From: Alphaproteobacteria bacterium
Lineage (GTDB): Bacteria; Pseudomonadota; Alphaproteobacteria; Micropepsales; Micropepsaceae
NCBI GenBank assembly: GCA_017308375.1
Contig: JAFKEW010000041.1
Coordinates: 124,001 to 188,000, forward strand
Length of the DNA: 64,000 bases
Reading direction: 5' to 3'
A program made the translations under genes and the position numbers. Positions 26,831 to 35,372 of the stretch are shown here, piece by piece. Under the pieces are notes generated by a model, which did no database searches, was not told the origin of the DNA, and worked only from the letters and a program-made list of their open reading frames with translations. Position 1 is the first letter of the stretch. The number at the start of each line of letters is the position of its first letter.

Positions 26831-27725
26831 TACCGTCATCGTCGGCGGCAGCTTCGCAGGGCTGTCCGCCGCGCTGTATTTAGCCCGCGCTCGCCGCTCC
26901 GTGCTGGTTTTGGACACCGGCTCGCCCCGCAACCGCTTTGCTTCAGCGTCCCACGGGTTCTTCGCCCAAGACGGTGCTGATCCGAAAGCCATGCTCGCGG
27001 CCATGCGTGCGCAGGTGGCGGCCTATCCGACAGTGCATTTCGTCGACGAGAAAGCGGCGGACGCTGCGCGCGACAAAGACGGGTTCATGGTCACGCTGGC
27101 CAACGGCGAAACCGTGATCGGCGCAACGCTCCTCCTGGCATTTGGCGTCAGTGACATGCTGCCCGAGCTTCCGGGCCTTGCCGAACGTTGGGGCCAGTCC
27201 GTGGTAAATTGCCCTTATTGCCACGGTTACGAGTTCAGCGGGAAGCAGCTCGGCGTTCTCAACGTGTCACCAATGTCGGTTCACCAGGCTACTCTCATCC
27301 CCGAGTGGGGGCCGACGACCTACTTCCTCAACGGCGGCATGATTGATCCGGACGCGTCGGCGAACCTTGCGCGGCGCGGCGTTACGATCGAGCCCGCGCC
27401 GGTCGATCACCTCATCGGCGAAGGGACGGACCTGTCAGGGGTCCGACTTCGCGGCGGTCACACGCAGCCGCTGAACGCGCTCTTTGTCGGTGCGCCCTGG
27501 CGGCTCAACAGCGACATGGCTGAACGGCTCGGCTGCGCGATCGAGGTTGGACCCTTCGGGTCACCAACTGTCACCGTGGACGAGATGAAGGCGACGGACG
27601 TCGCTGGTGTCTTCGCCGCCGGCGACATCACGCGCATGGGGCATACCATCACTTTCGCTTGTGCTGACGGGGTCATGGCCGCGCTGGCGATCCATCGAGC
27701 CCTCGCTTTCGGAACGGACACATGA
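26817..27725 (+). CDS. TrxR-fold FAD enzyme, candidate dithiol oxidase (GliT/HlmI-like)
   Basis: This 302-residue flavoprotein has the thioredoxin-reductase fold: FAD-binding GGSFAG at residues 10-15, redox pair Cys132/Cys135 in CPYCHGYE, and the second FAD motif FAAGDI with Asp270. Where thioredoxin reductase carries its NADPH-binding GxGxxA, this protein has VLNVSPMSVHQA (about 148-158), so the pyridine-nucleotide site appears lost. That combination is the hallmark of GliT- and HlmI-type enzymes, which oxidise dithiols of gliotoxin or holomycin to disulfides with O2. It overlaps the first methyltransferase gene by ATGA and follows an Rrf2-type operator. The substrate is inferred only. Confidence 0.8.
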   Translation: MMRYDTVIVGGSFAGLSAALYLARARRSVLVLDTGSPRNRFASASHGFFAQDGADPKAMLAAMRAQVAAYPTVHFVDEKAADAARDKDGFMVTLANGETVIGATLLLAFGVSDMLPELPGLAERWGQSVVNCPYCHGYEFSGKQLGVLNVSPMSVHQATLIPEWGPTTYFLNGGMIDPDASANLARRGVTIEPAPVDHLIGEGTDLSGVRLRGGHTQPLNALFVGAPWRLNSDMAERLGCAIEVGPFGSPTVTVDEMKATDVAGVFAAGDITRMGHTITFACADGVMAALAIHRALAFGTDT

Positions 27726-28408
27726 TGCAGCATAAAACCTCGCCCTTCGCGAACCCCACCGCCATCGCCTCCTACACCGAGGATACACCGCGCAAGGTGC
27801 CGGGGTTGGCGGACCTGCATCGCATGGCGATGCTGCTCTTGGCCGAACAGACGCCAGGTGCAGCGCATATCCTCGTCGTCGGCGCCGGCGGCGGCATGGA
27901 AACCAAGGCCCTCGCAGAAGCGCAACCAGCGTGGCGCTTCACTGGCGTCGATCCGTCACCCGCCATGCTCGATCTTGCGCGCCAGACTCTCGCGCCCGTC
28001 ATCGATCGCGTCGAGCTGCTGGAAGGCACGATCGACCAGGCCCCGGCCGGGCCGTTCGATGGCGCGACGTGCATTCTCACACTGCACCATATCGACCGCG
28101 ACGAGCGGCTGCGGACGCTGCGGGAAATTCGGCAGCGTCTCAAACCGGGCGCGAACCTGGTGGTCGCGGAACATGCGGCCCCCGGTCCCGATCCCGTGCG
28201 TTGGATGACGCGCTCCGTTGCCTTCGGCGACCGCAGCGCGCTCGATTGGGAAAAGGCCGCGGCCACCGCCAAGGTAATGACCGAACGCCTGCCGTTGCTG
28301 TCGCCCTTGGAGGAGGAAGACGTATTGCGCGAGGCTGGATTTTCGCATGTCGCGATGTTCTACGCCGCCTTTTCTTTCCGTGGATGGGTCGCGACCGCGG
28401 GTGCCTGA
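27722..28408 (+). CDS. Class I SAM-dependent methyltransferase (first of a tandem pair)
   Basis: This 228-residue Rossmann-fold methyltransferase has motif I VVGAGGGME at residues 52-60, acidic motif II GVDPSPAM with Asp77, and a typical post-I region. The ATG overlaps the FAD enzyme stop as ATGA, so both are made from one message. About 70% of residues match the next gene by eye, so the pair arose by tandem duplication. The acceptor is unknown. Beside a candidate dithiol oxidase, thiol S-methylation is an attractive guess, as GtmA does for gliotoxin. Confidence 0.85.
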   Translation: MMQHKTSPFANPTAIASYTEDTPRKVPGLADLHRMAMLLLAEQTPGAAHILVVGAGGGMETKALAEAQPAWRFTGVDPSPAMLDLARQTLAPVIDRVELLEGTIDQAPAGPFDGATCILTLHHIDRDERLRTLREIRQRLKPGANLVVAEHAAPGPDPVRWMTRSVAFGDRSALDWEKAAATAKVMTERLPLLSPLEEEDVLREAGFSHVAMFYAAFSFRGWVATAGA

Positions 28409-28523
28409 TATGCCCCTGCGACCGGTACGCTACGCCGCCGTCTGAATTGCTAGTCCGGGCGCTTATTGAAGCCTTGTTCGCATTGGCGATCTCATCGCTC
28501 ACTGGATGTAGGAACGAGACTTG

Positions 28524-29213
28524 ATGCCAAAGGAACCTTCATGCCTCATGAACCCGGAAACGGTCGCGTTCTACGTGGATGATGCTCCGCGCAAGGTGCC
28601 GGGACTCGCCGATCTTCACCGCATGACGATGCTGCTGCTTGCCGAACGGTCCTTGGCCGCAGCCCGCATCCTCGTCGTCGCCGCCGGGGGTGGGATGGAA
28701 ACCAAAGCGATGGCAGAAGCGCAAGCGGCATGGCGCTTCACGGGCGTCGACCCTTCGCCCGCCATGCTCGAACTCGCCCACCTGACCCTCGCGCCATTCG
28801 CCGACCGCGTTGAACTGTTGGAGGGTACGGTCGACGAAGCGCCAGCCGGACCGTTCGATGGCGCGACGTGTTTCTTCACCCTCCATTTTATTGAAAGAAA
28901 CGAGCGGCTGCGGACACTTCGGGAAATTCGCCGCCGCCTGCATCCGGACGCCCGCTTGGTGATCGCGCACCATTCCGCGCCGCAGCCCGATCCCAAGAGT
29001 TGGATGACGCGCTCGGTTGCCTTTGGGGATCGCGCAGAGCTCGATTGGTCTAAATCTGCGGCCACCGGCGAGATGATGGTCGCGCGGCTGGCGGCGGTCA
29101 TTTCCCCGGCTGAGGAAGAGGATCTGCTGCGCGAGGCCGGCTTCTCGGATGTCGCGCTTTTCTATGCTGCCTTCTCCTTTCGGGGCTGGGTTGCGACTGC
29201 AGGCCCCGCATGA
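28524..29213 (+). CDS. Class I SAM-dependent methyltransferase (second of a tandem pair)
   Basis: This 229-residue paralogue of the preceding gene shares PRKVPGLADLHRM, GGGMETKA, RFTGVDPSPAM and the ending YAAFSFRGWVATAG. Motif I here reads VVAAGGGMET, so the first Gly of the SAM loop is Ala, but the rest of the motif is intact. It starts 115 bp downstream of its partner, with ATGs at 28524 and 28548; the alignment with the first copy only begins near residue 10. Both copies are full length, which suggests two related substrates or steps rather than decay. Confidence 0.84.
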   Translation: MPKEPSCLMNPETVAFYVDDAPRKVPGLADLHRMTMLLLAERSLAAARILVVAAGGGMETKAMAEAQAAWRFTGVDPSPAMLELAHLTLAPFADRVELLEGTVDEAPAGPFDGATCFFTLHFIERNERLRTLREIRRRLHPDARLVIAHHSAPQPDPKSWMTRSVAFGDRAELDWSKSAATGEMMVARLAAVISPAEEEDLLREAGFSDVALFYAAFSFRGWVATAGPA

Positions 29214-29490
29214 GTGCTCCGGCAGCCGACTATGATGCGCGCGAGCGCCCACGATGCTCTACAGCTTCCCCTTTTTTGCCTGCGACGATGAGCGTCCAAT
29301 GCGTGCCAACGATCGGGGACAGATCCGCGCCTCGCGCCGATGTCTGTGGATGGCGCGACCACCGATTAGTCGCTGTGCGCCAGGGCGGAACTGACCGGAC
29401 GCGCGTATCGGATTGAGAGGATGGCAATGATCAAGGATGACTTCTCGCCGTCAAATTATCTAGAGTCAGTCACATTGAAGGCAGACAGCA

Positions 29491-30384
29491 ATGCCGGATC
29501 TTACGCTTGATCTTCGCAATTTACGGTGCGCTCTCGTGGCGGCGGAACGAGGCAGCTTCCGCCGTGCGGCTGGCGAGCTAGGGCTCCAACAATCTACAGT
29601 TAGTCGGCGGGTCCAATTGCTTGAGCGTCGGCTAGGCGCGTCGATCTTTGAACGCCATACTGGTGGCGTGCGGCTGACGGGGGCAGGTGCAAATTTTTTG
29701 CGTGAGGCTGCCGCTGGAGCCGACTCTTTTCGTCGCGCGGTTCAAGCATTCACATCAGTAACCCGGGGAAGCCGGGGGCAACTACGAATCGGCCTATTCG
29801 TCTCACTCGCGACGAACTTTCTCGCGAGTGTCATCGAGAAATACCGGTCCCTTCATGAGGGAGTTCACGTCCAATTTGAGGAAAGCACCGCCGAGCGCAC
29901 CATCAGCAGAGTAGTCAGTGGACACATCGATATTGGCTTTCTCACCGGTGTTCCGAGAGTTGAGGGATGCGAGGTCCTCGAGCTTTGGCATCAGGACATA
30001 TTTGTTGCGTTGCCTTCTGCGCACCCCTTGGCTGCGAAACGGGATCTAACGTGGGAGGACGTTCGCCGAGAGCGCTTCATCATTGGTACGGGTGGTCCGG
30101 GTCCCGAGATTCAAGATTATCTGATCAAGCACCTCTCAGGTATCGGCTTCCATCCCGACATTCGATCGCATGACGTCGGAATCGAGAACCTTATGATTAT
30201 GGTCGCGTGCGGGCTCGGACTGACGCTAAGCGCGGCATCGACTGATAGAACAACTTTCTCCGGTTTGGCGTTCCGGCCGATCGCGGGTAACACCGAAGTC
30301 TTGCCGTGTAGCGCGATCTGGTCGCCCAGGAATTCCAATCCGGCACTCCGACAATTTTTGACCGTAGCCCGCGCGGCGGCATGA
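29491..30384 (+). CDS. LysR family transcriptional regulator
   Basis: This 297-residue LysR-type regulator has an N-terminal helix-turn-helix (LRCALVAAERGSFRRAAGELGLQQSTVSRRVQLLE, cut by me into its two helices at about residues 10-45). The two-lobe effector domain begins near residue 90 (GQLRIGLFVSLATNFLASVI). A LysR gene at this spot, just past DUF2274 and trbI, is common in related ICEs, so it may belong to the element rather than the methyltransferase cargo. The 277 bp before it (29214-29490) show no recognisable gene. Targets are unknown. Confidence 0.85.
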   Translation: MPDLTLDLRNLRCALVAAERGSFRRAAGELGLQQSTVSRRVQLLERRLGASIFERHTGGVRLTGAGANFLREAAAGADSFRRAVQAFTSVTRGSRGQLRIGLFVSLATNFLASVIEKYRSLHEGVHVQFEESTAERTISRVVSGHIDIGFLTGVPRVEGCEVLELWHQDIFVALPSAHPLAAKRDLTWEDVRRERFIIGTGGPGPEIQDYLIKHLSGIGFHPDIRSHDVGIENLMIMVACGLGLTLSAASTDRTTFSGLAFRPIAGNTEVLPCSAIWSPRNSNPALRQFLTVARAAA

Positions 30385-30424
30385 TAGTCACATACATGCG
30401 GGCGGCAGGTTGAAGAGCATCCGC

Positions 30425-30667
30425 TTAGCTCGCTGACGTGTTACCCACCTTTGCATGACGCGCTTTGGAAAATACCCGATCCGTTGCGATGAAGCGCTCG
30501 ATCATAGGCGCAATGAGGCGGGCGGGATCGGCGGCGGGGCCACCTGTCTCACGGCCGTGGATCTCGGCATAGGCGACCAGATCCCGGTGGACGGCTGCCG
30601 GCAGTTCGACGGTCATTTTGACGGGCTTCTCGTCCACGATCGGGCCAAGTTTGAGTTTTGCCATCAT
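30425..30667 (-). CDS. DUF2274 domain protein
   Basis: This 80-residue DUF2274 protein begins MAKLKLGPIVDEKPVKMTVELPAAVHRDLVAY, the family's ribbon-helix-helix-like stretch, and is a regular companion of trbI in alphaproteobacterial conjugative elements. The start overlaps the trbI stop (ATGA), so it ends the trb operon. Its function is unknown. The ELPAAVHRDLVAY part resembles a small DNA-binding fold, so it may regulate the trb operon. Confidence 0.82.
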   Translation of the reverse strand: MMAKLKLGPIVDEKPVKMTVELPAAVHRDLVAYAEIHGRETGGPAADPARLIAPMIERFIATDRVFSKARHAKVGNTSAS

Positions 30668-31887
30668 GAGCCTCCGTAGGGTTCGAGCACTAAATCCCGC
30701 GTGACGATCACTCGAACTGGAAACCCAGGGCGGATTGTCAAAGTGGGCGCAATATTCAATTGACGGCGGACGATCTCCTGGCCGGCGTCATTGATGGTGT
30801 CCTGCCCCCCGTTGCGGATCGCCTGGATCAGGCGATCGTCATCATCTACGGCGAGTTCGGCGCCAACGCTGAGCAGCGTTGAAAGCCCGGCAGCTTTGGC
30901 AAGATCCCACCAATGATAGTCGACGCCGTCCTGCAGGCCTGCGTAACCCTCGGCGTCAGCACCAGGCTGGCGCTCGAGAACGATCGACCGGCCGTTCGGA
31001 AAAATCAGCCGGTTCCAGACGAGCAGCACACGGCTTTGCCCGAACTGAACGTTGTTGTCGTACTGACCGATGACCCGCGTGCCCTGTGGGACGAGAAGGA
31101 TGCGGCCCGTCGGGCTGTCGTAGATATTCTCGGTGATCTGAGCAGTGATCTGGCCCGGGAGGTCGGACCGGATGCCGGTGATCAAAGCGGCGGAAATCAC
31201 GGCTCCCGCCTGAAGGATGTTCGGTGATGCGGGCGCGGCGACCCGGTCGGGCGCAACCGTCCTGCGATCCGCAGCCGCGTTGAGAAATGCGTTCTGGCGG
31301 TCCTGCGCCGAAGGTGTCGCCGGAGGTGGTGCAAGTCCGAGGCTGGCCAGGTCCGGCGCTGGCGGTGGCGCGATGGCGGGGGCGGCCGCGGTCGCACCGG
31401 CGCGGGTCTCGGTTCCAGAGAACAGCCGACTGGTGCGAGCGGTGTCGATCTCATGAAGGCGGCGCTGTTCCTCCGGACTGATGCCAGGACTCGGGGTGGC
31501 GACATTCGGCGTCGGTACTGGGTGGCCGCGCTCCTGGACGCCAACGATTGGCCGTCCCAGATCGCCTGGAAGGGGCGGACCAAGGCGCGGCACGCCGCTA
31601 TAATCACGCGGGAGACCGGCTAGGCCATCCGCCGTCGAGCGGCTTTCCGTCGAATACAATTCTTCGTTCGGCCGGCCTCCGTCGCGGGTTTGGAGCGCGT
31701 AGATCAGCGCACCGCCTAGCCCGACGCTGGCGACCAGACCCACGCCCGCGAGCACCTTGCGCGACAGCCGGGTCACGCGCGGCGGATCGGCGCGCAACCG
31801 CATCGGCGCGGCGCTGGCCGGCTCGCCCGTCAGCGGTTGCGCATCGTCGTCCGGCACTTCCTCATTCCGGGGCGGGTTCTCGCTCAC
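30664..31887 (-). CDS. trbI: TrbI/VirB10 family conjugal transfer protein
   Basis: This 407-residue VirB10-type protein spans the inner membrane and reaches the outer-membrane pore, transmitting energy from the ATPases. An N-terminal cytoplasmic tail is followed by one membrane helix (VLAGVGLVASVGLGGALIYAL, residues ~47-66). A Pro/Ala-rich periplasmic linker leads to the C-terminal barrel domain with SGTVIPAALITGI-like sequence (here AGAVISAALITGI), QGTRVIGQYDN and the VRVIVTRDLVLEPY end. Its GTG start overlaps the trbG stop as GTGA. Confidence 0.93.
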   Translation of the reverse strand: MSENPPRNEEVPDDDAQPLTGEPASAAPMRLRADPPRVTRLSRKVLAGVGLVASVGLGGALIYALQTRDGGRPNEELYSTESRSTADGLAGLPRDYSGVPRLGPPLPGDLGRPIVGVQERGHPVPTPNVATPSPGISPEEQRRLHEIDTARTSRLFSGTETRAGATAAAPAIAPPPAPDLASLGLAPPPATPSAQDRQNAFLNAAADRRTVAPDRVAAPASPNILQAGAVISAALITGIRSDLPGQITAQITENIYDSPTGRILLVPQGTRVIGQYDNNVQFGQSRVLLVWNRLIFPNGRSIVLERQPGADAEGYAGLQDGVDYHWWDLAKAAGLSTLLSVGAELAVDDDDRLIQAIRNGGQDTINDAGQEIVRRQLNIAPTLTIRPGFPVRVIVTRDLVLEPYGGS

Positions 31888-32933
31888 GAGGTCGGCCTCC
31901 CGTCGGTACGGGTGATCCGGACGCGCCGCTGGCGGTCGCCGGCGCCGAAGCGCAGCTCGGCGGCGGCGAAGAGACGATCGACGATCATGTGGTGCCCGCG
32001 CACGCGGTAATTGACCAGCTCGGAGGTGTTGCCCTCCGGGCCGACGACGAAGACCGGCGGCATCTCGCCCTGTCCGATGCCGCGCGGGAATTCGATGAAG
32101 ACCTGGCGGCCGTCGTCAAAGGCGCGCAGCGGCCGCCACGGGGCGCGATCGCCTTCGATCGCATAGCGGAAGTTGACGTTTGCGAGGTCGACCCCGCTCG
32201 CGACCGGCTGGGCGGCTTGCGCCTCGGCGTTCTGCCGCCGCAGCGCGATAAGCTGGTCCTGCGGATACTGCCAGGAGACGGAGGCCATATAGGTCCGCTC
32301 GGTCGAGCGAAGTTCCATGTGATAAGTGCGCAGGTTGGTGTTGATGACGAGGTTCGTCATCAGGTCGGGGCGGGTTGGCTTCACGAGGATGTGGATCTGG
32401 CGCGTCGCCCCCGATCCGCTCTCGGTGTCGCCGATGATCCAGCGCACCGTATCGCCAGCGGCGACCGGACCAGCACCGACAAGTTGTTCACCGGGCTGAA
32501 GCGCGATGTCGGTGATCTGCCCAACCGCGGTATAGACCTGATAGAGCGCCCCTTGCGCCCACGGGTAGACCTGCATGGAGTTGATGAAGCCGTCGCGCAC
32601 CGGCTGGACGCGGGCCGCCTCATTGGCCTGATTGACGCGCGCCGTCGGGTTGGCCGGTTCGGGTGCGCGTCGCGTCTCCGGCACGCGCTGCAACTGGCCG
32701 GGTAGCGGCAGCGGCCGCGGCAGCTCGACCACGGTGACGGGCGCAGGAGGATCGACCGTCTGAACTGCGGGAGCCGCATTGTCGTAGGAGATTTCCGGCG
32801 GCGGATTGCTGGTGGCGCAGCCGGCCAGCGCGGTTGTCGCCAGCAGGACCATCGGGATTGCGGCTCTGCGGAGAGACGGAAATAAGAGGATGTGTGAAGC
32901 CGGATTTCCGGCTTTACGGAAAGACGGCTTCAT
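31884..32933 (-). CDS. trbG: P-type conjugative transfer protein TrbG (VirB9-like)
   Basis: This 349-residue TrbG/VirB9 protein is part of the outer-membrane core of the mating channel. A lipoprotein-like signal (VLLATTALAGC, lipobox Cys near residue 40) precedes a Pro-rich linker. The VirB9 domains then follow (VYTAVGQITDIALQPGEQL, NLVINTNLRTYHMELRS, VNFRYAIEGD). The frame is open much further upstream into trbF. The ATG at 32933 is fixed by ATGA overlap with the trbF stop and by the signal sequence. Confidence 0.93.
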   Translation of the reverse strand: MKPSFRKAGNPASHILLFPSLRRAAIPMVLLATTALAGCATSNPPPEISYDNAAPAVQTVDPPAPVTVVELPRPLPLPGQLQRVPETRRAPEPANPTARVNQANEAARVQPVRDGFINSMQVYPWAQGALYQVYTAVGQITDIALQPGEQLVGAGPVAAGDTVRWIIGDTESGSGATRQIHILVKPTRPDLMTNLVINTNLRTYHMELRSTERTYMASVSWQYPQDQLIALRRQNAEAQAAQPVASGVDLANVNFRYAIEGDRAPWRPLRAFDDGRQVFIEFPRGIGQGEMPPVFVVGPEGNTSELVNYRVRGHHMIVDRLFAAAELRFGAGDRQRRVRITRTDGRPTS

Positions 32934-33613
32934 TGCCCAAGCTCCCGTGACCAGTTGATGGCGTTGACGTAGATGCCGAGCGGATTCGCCCGGAGACGAT
33001 CGGCATTGCGGGGGACCTGCACGACGATCGTCAGGATCGCGGTCCAGCGCGTGGTTTCGGCGAGCTGGCCGTTCTCGTAGCGGCGCTCGACCCAGGCGAC
33101 GCGGAAACTGTCGGGCGAGGCGCGAATGACGCTGGACACGTCGACCGCAACCTGCTGGCGGCCGACCCGCGTGAACGGGTCGTTCGAGCGCGCGTAGTCG
33201 TTCAGCGCCATCGCGCCGCGATCGGTCGTGAAATCGTAGGCACGGAGCCAGTTCTGGCGAACGATGATCGCGTCGGCGGGAATGCTGCGGACCTGTTCGA
33301 TGAAGCGCGCGAGGTGGAAGGCGATCTGCGGATCGGTCGGGCGGTAATCCGCCTCGGCGGGTGCGACTGCCTGAGCCTGGCCAAGCCGATCGACCTGCAC
33401 CACCCACGGGACGATGGTTCCGCGCGCCGATTGAACGACAAGCGCAGTGGCGAACCCGGCGGAGAGAACCAACGAGCCGAAGGCCATCAGCCGCCAGTTC
33501 TTGGCTTGGATGCGCGAGGCGCCGATGCGCTCGTCCCAGACTTGGGCCGCGCGTTGATACGGCGTCTCCGGCTCGGGGGCTTTGCCGTAATGGGTGGAGG
33601 GTCGTTTGAACAT
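32930..33613 (-). CDS. trbF: Conjugal transfer protein TrbF (VirB8-like)
   Basis: This 227-residue VirB8-type inner-membrane protein nucleates assembly of the type IV channel. It begins with a cytoplasmic segment (YQRAAQVWDERIGASRIQAKNWR). One membrane helix follows (LMAFGSLVLSAGFATALVV, about residues 42-60), then a periplasmic NTF2-like domain ending in LGIYVNAINWSREL. It overlaps its neighbours by one and four bases, as expected in a tightly coupled trb operon. Confidence 0.93.
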   Translation of the reverse strand: MFKRPSTHYGKAPEPETPYQRAAQVWDERIGASRIQAKNWRLMAFGSLVLSAGFATALVVQSARGTIVPWVVQVDRLGQAQAVAPAEADYRPTDPQIAFHLARFIEQVRSIPADAIIVRQNWLRAYDFTTDRGAMALNDYARSNDPFTRVGRQQVAVDVSSVIRASPDSFRVAWVERRYENGQLAETTRWTAILTIVVQVPRNADRLRANPLGIYVNAINWSRELGQ

Positions 33614-34968
33614 CAGCGATCGCCTTCGGAAAGATTGACGGAAGAGCCGCCGCCGTGGGCGTCGCCGGAGCGGACGGCATGGGCCGTGGCCTGGACGGCA
33701 TGGGTCATGTGCTGGGAGCGGCGCATCCGCTGCGCCCAGGCCGGAGGCCCGCCAGCGGCCGCCGGAATCGCGCCGCCAGCGGCGGCATCACCGCCGATCG
33801 AACCCATGGTGGAAGAGCCGCCCGTCGCCTCGAAGGCGGCCTTGCCGCCAGCGTTGAAACTGGACTTCATGCTGTCGGCGGCGCGCGATGCGGCCCGACG
33901 CAGCGGAGAGACAGCAGCGCTTCCGCCTGCGCGGGCAACGCCGCCGAGACCGGAAGCGACACCAGCCGCGCCGGACTGTCCGGCCGCGCCGAGGCTGTAG
34001 GCGGTGGAAGCGCCACCGGCGACCGCCGCGCCGCCACGAGCGGCAGCAGCGGCGCCGCCAGCAAGGGCCGCACCGCCGGATGCGGCGGCACCCACGGCGC
34101 CAACGCCTGCCGCGACCATGCCGCCTGCGGCCAAGCCTGTGCCGACGGCTGCGCCGGCGCTGAGTTGGGGACCGCCCGAGACAAGCCCGCTGGCGATACC
34201 GGGGCCGAAGATGCCGAGGCCGAGCAGAGACAGCGCGGCGAGGACGATCGCCATCGCCTCGTCGATCGAGGGAGTCGCACCGCCAAATCCTGAGGTGAAT
34301 TCGGAGAAGAGCGTCGAGCCGATACCGATGATGACGGCGAGCACCAGGACCTTGATGCCGGATGAGATGACGTTGCCGAGCACGCGTTCGGCCATGAAGG
34401 CCGACTTGCCGAACAGGCCGAACGGGATCAGCACGAAGCCGGCGAGCGTCGTGAGCTTGAACTCGATGAGCGTGACGAAGAGCTGGATTGCGAGGATGAA
34501 GAAGGCGAGAAGCACCAGCGCCCAGGCGAGGAACATGCAGGCGATCTGGATGAAGTTCTCGAAGAAGGACCAGTACCCCATCAGACTGGAGATGGAATCG
34601 AGCAGCGGCCGACCGGCGTCGAGGCCAGTCTGTGCGACCCTGCCGGGCCGCATGAGGTCGGCGGTCGAGAAGCCGGTGCCGCTGGCCTTCAGGCCGAGGC
34701 CGGCGAAGCTCTCGAAGACGATGCGGGCGAGGTTGTTCCAGTTGCCGATGATGTAGGCGAAGACGCCGACGAACAGCGTCTTCTTCACCAGCCGCGCCAT
34801 GATGTCGTCGTCGGCGCCCAAGCTCCAGAACAGCGCTGCGAGCGTCACGTCGATGACGATCAGCGTGGTTGCAATGAAGGCGACTTCGCCACTGAGCAGC
34901 CCGAACCCGCTGTCGATGTAGCGGGTGAAGACCTCGAGGAAATGGTCGATGACGCCGGTTCCACCCAT
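33613..34968 (-). CDS. trbL: Conjugal transfer protein TrbL (VirB6-like)
   Basis: This 451-residue polytopic inner-membrane protein of the TrbL/VirB6 family forms part of the DNA path. Five or six hydrophobic segments fill residues ~20-250 (EVAFIATTLIVIDVTLAALFW, then FILAIQLFVTLIEFKLTTLA). The last ~180 residues are a low-complexity Ala/Gly/Ser-rich tail (GGAALAGGAAAAARGG), a known feature of TrbL. It overlaps the trbF start by one base. The GC-rich tail produces long open frames on the opposite strand that are not genes. Confidence 0.93.
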   Translation of the reverse strand: MGGTGVIDHFLEVFTRYIDSGFGLLSGEVAFIATTLIVIDVTLAALFWSLGADDDIMARLVKKTLFVGVFAYIIGNWNNLARIVFESFAGLGLKASGTGFSTADLMRPGRVAQTGLDAGRPLLDSISSLMGYWSFFENFIQIACMFLAWALVLLAFFILAIQLFVTLIEFKLTTLAGFVLIPFGLFGKSAFMAERVLGNVISSGIKVLVLAVIIGIGSTLFSEFTSGFGGATPSIDEAMAIVLAALSLLGLGIFGPGIASGLVSGGPQLSAGAAVGTGLAAGGMVAAGVGAVGAAASGGAALAGGAAAAARGGAAVAGGASTAYSLGAAGQSGAAGVASGLGGVARAGGSAAVSPLRRAASRAADSMKSSFNAGGKAAFEATGGSSTMGSIGGDAAAGGAIPAAAGGPPAWAQRMRRSQHMTHAVQATAHAVRSGDAHGGGSSVNLSEGDR

Positions 34969-34972
34969 GATG

Positions 34973-35362
34973 CTATCTCGTCTGGTCGAGTTGCGGCGGC
35001 GCCATCGGCGTGGCGGGCGTCAGGGCTGGCGGATTGCTGCGATCCGTTTGGGGTGTGAGAGCGTCCCGCGGCGCTGGCGGCATGTCCGGTAGCCTCTCGG
35101 CAGGCCGCGCACCTGGGGCAAGAAAGCGGTGACGGTTCTCCGCCCAGGCACGGCGGCATTCCGGATCGCGCGGACCTTCTTCGCCGAGCGCCTGGCAGCG
35201 GATCAATGCATCCCGCAGGGGATCGGCCGGCGCCTCCGCCGTGCGGCCAGACGGCCAGGTCTCGGGCGCTTCCTCTTTCCGGGTCATCTCGATCGCGGTC
35301 GCGGTGACCGCGACGGCGACGAACGCGACAGCGCCGAGGCGCGCGAGCATCTTCCCGTCCAT
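34973..35362 (-). CDS. trbK-alt: Entry-exclusion-type protein TrbK-alt
   Basis: This 129-residue protein occupies the trbK slot between trbJ and trbL and matches the alternative TrbK type. It has an N-terminal hydrophobic anchor (MLARLGAVAFVAVAVTATAI) and a short segment with RCQALGEEGPRDPECRRAWAENRHRF containing two conserved Cys. A Pro-rich tail follows. TrbK proteins block redundant transfer into cells that already hold the element. It probably resides in the periplasm or inner membrane. Confidence 0.82.
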   Translation of the reverse strand: MDGKMLARLGAVAFVAVAVTATAIEMTRKEEAPETWPSGRTAEAPADPLRDALIRCQALGEEGPRDPECRRAWAENRHRFLAPGARPAERLPDMPPAPRDALTPQTDRSNPPALTPATPMAPPQLDQTR

Positions 35363-35372
35363 CGCCGTGCCC

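Noticed and set aside
29214..29490. Possible decayed HxlR-like regulator on the minus strand (SPIVGTHWTLIV)
   Set aside because: The resemblance is limited to about a dozen residues with no intact helix-turn-helix, which is too weak to call a pseudogene.
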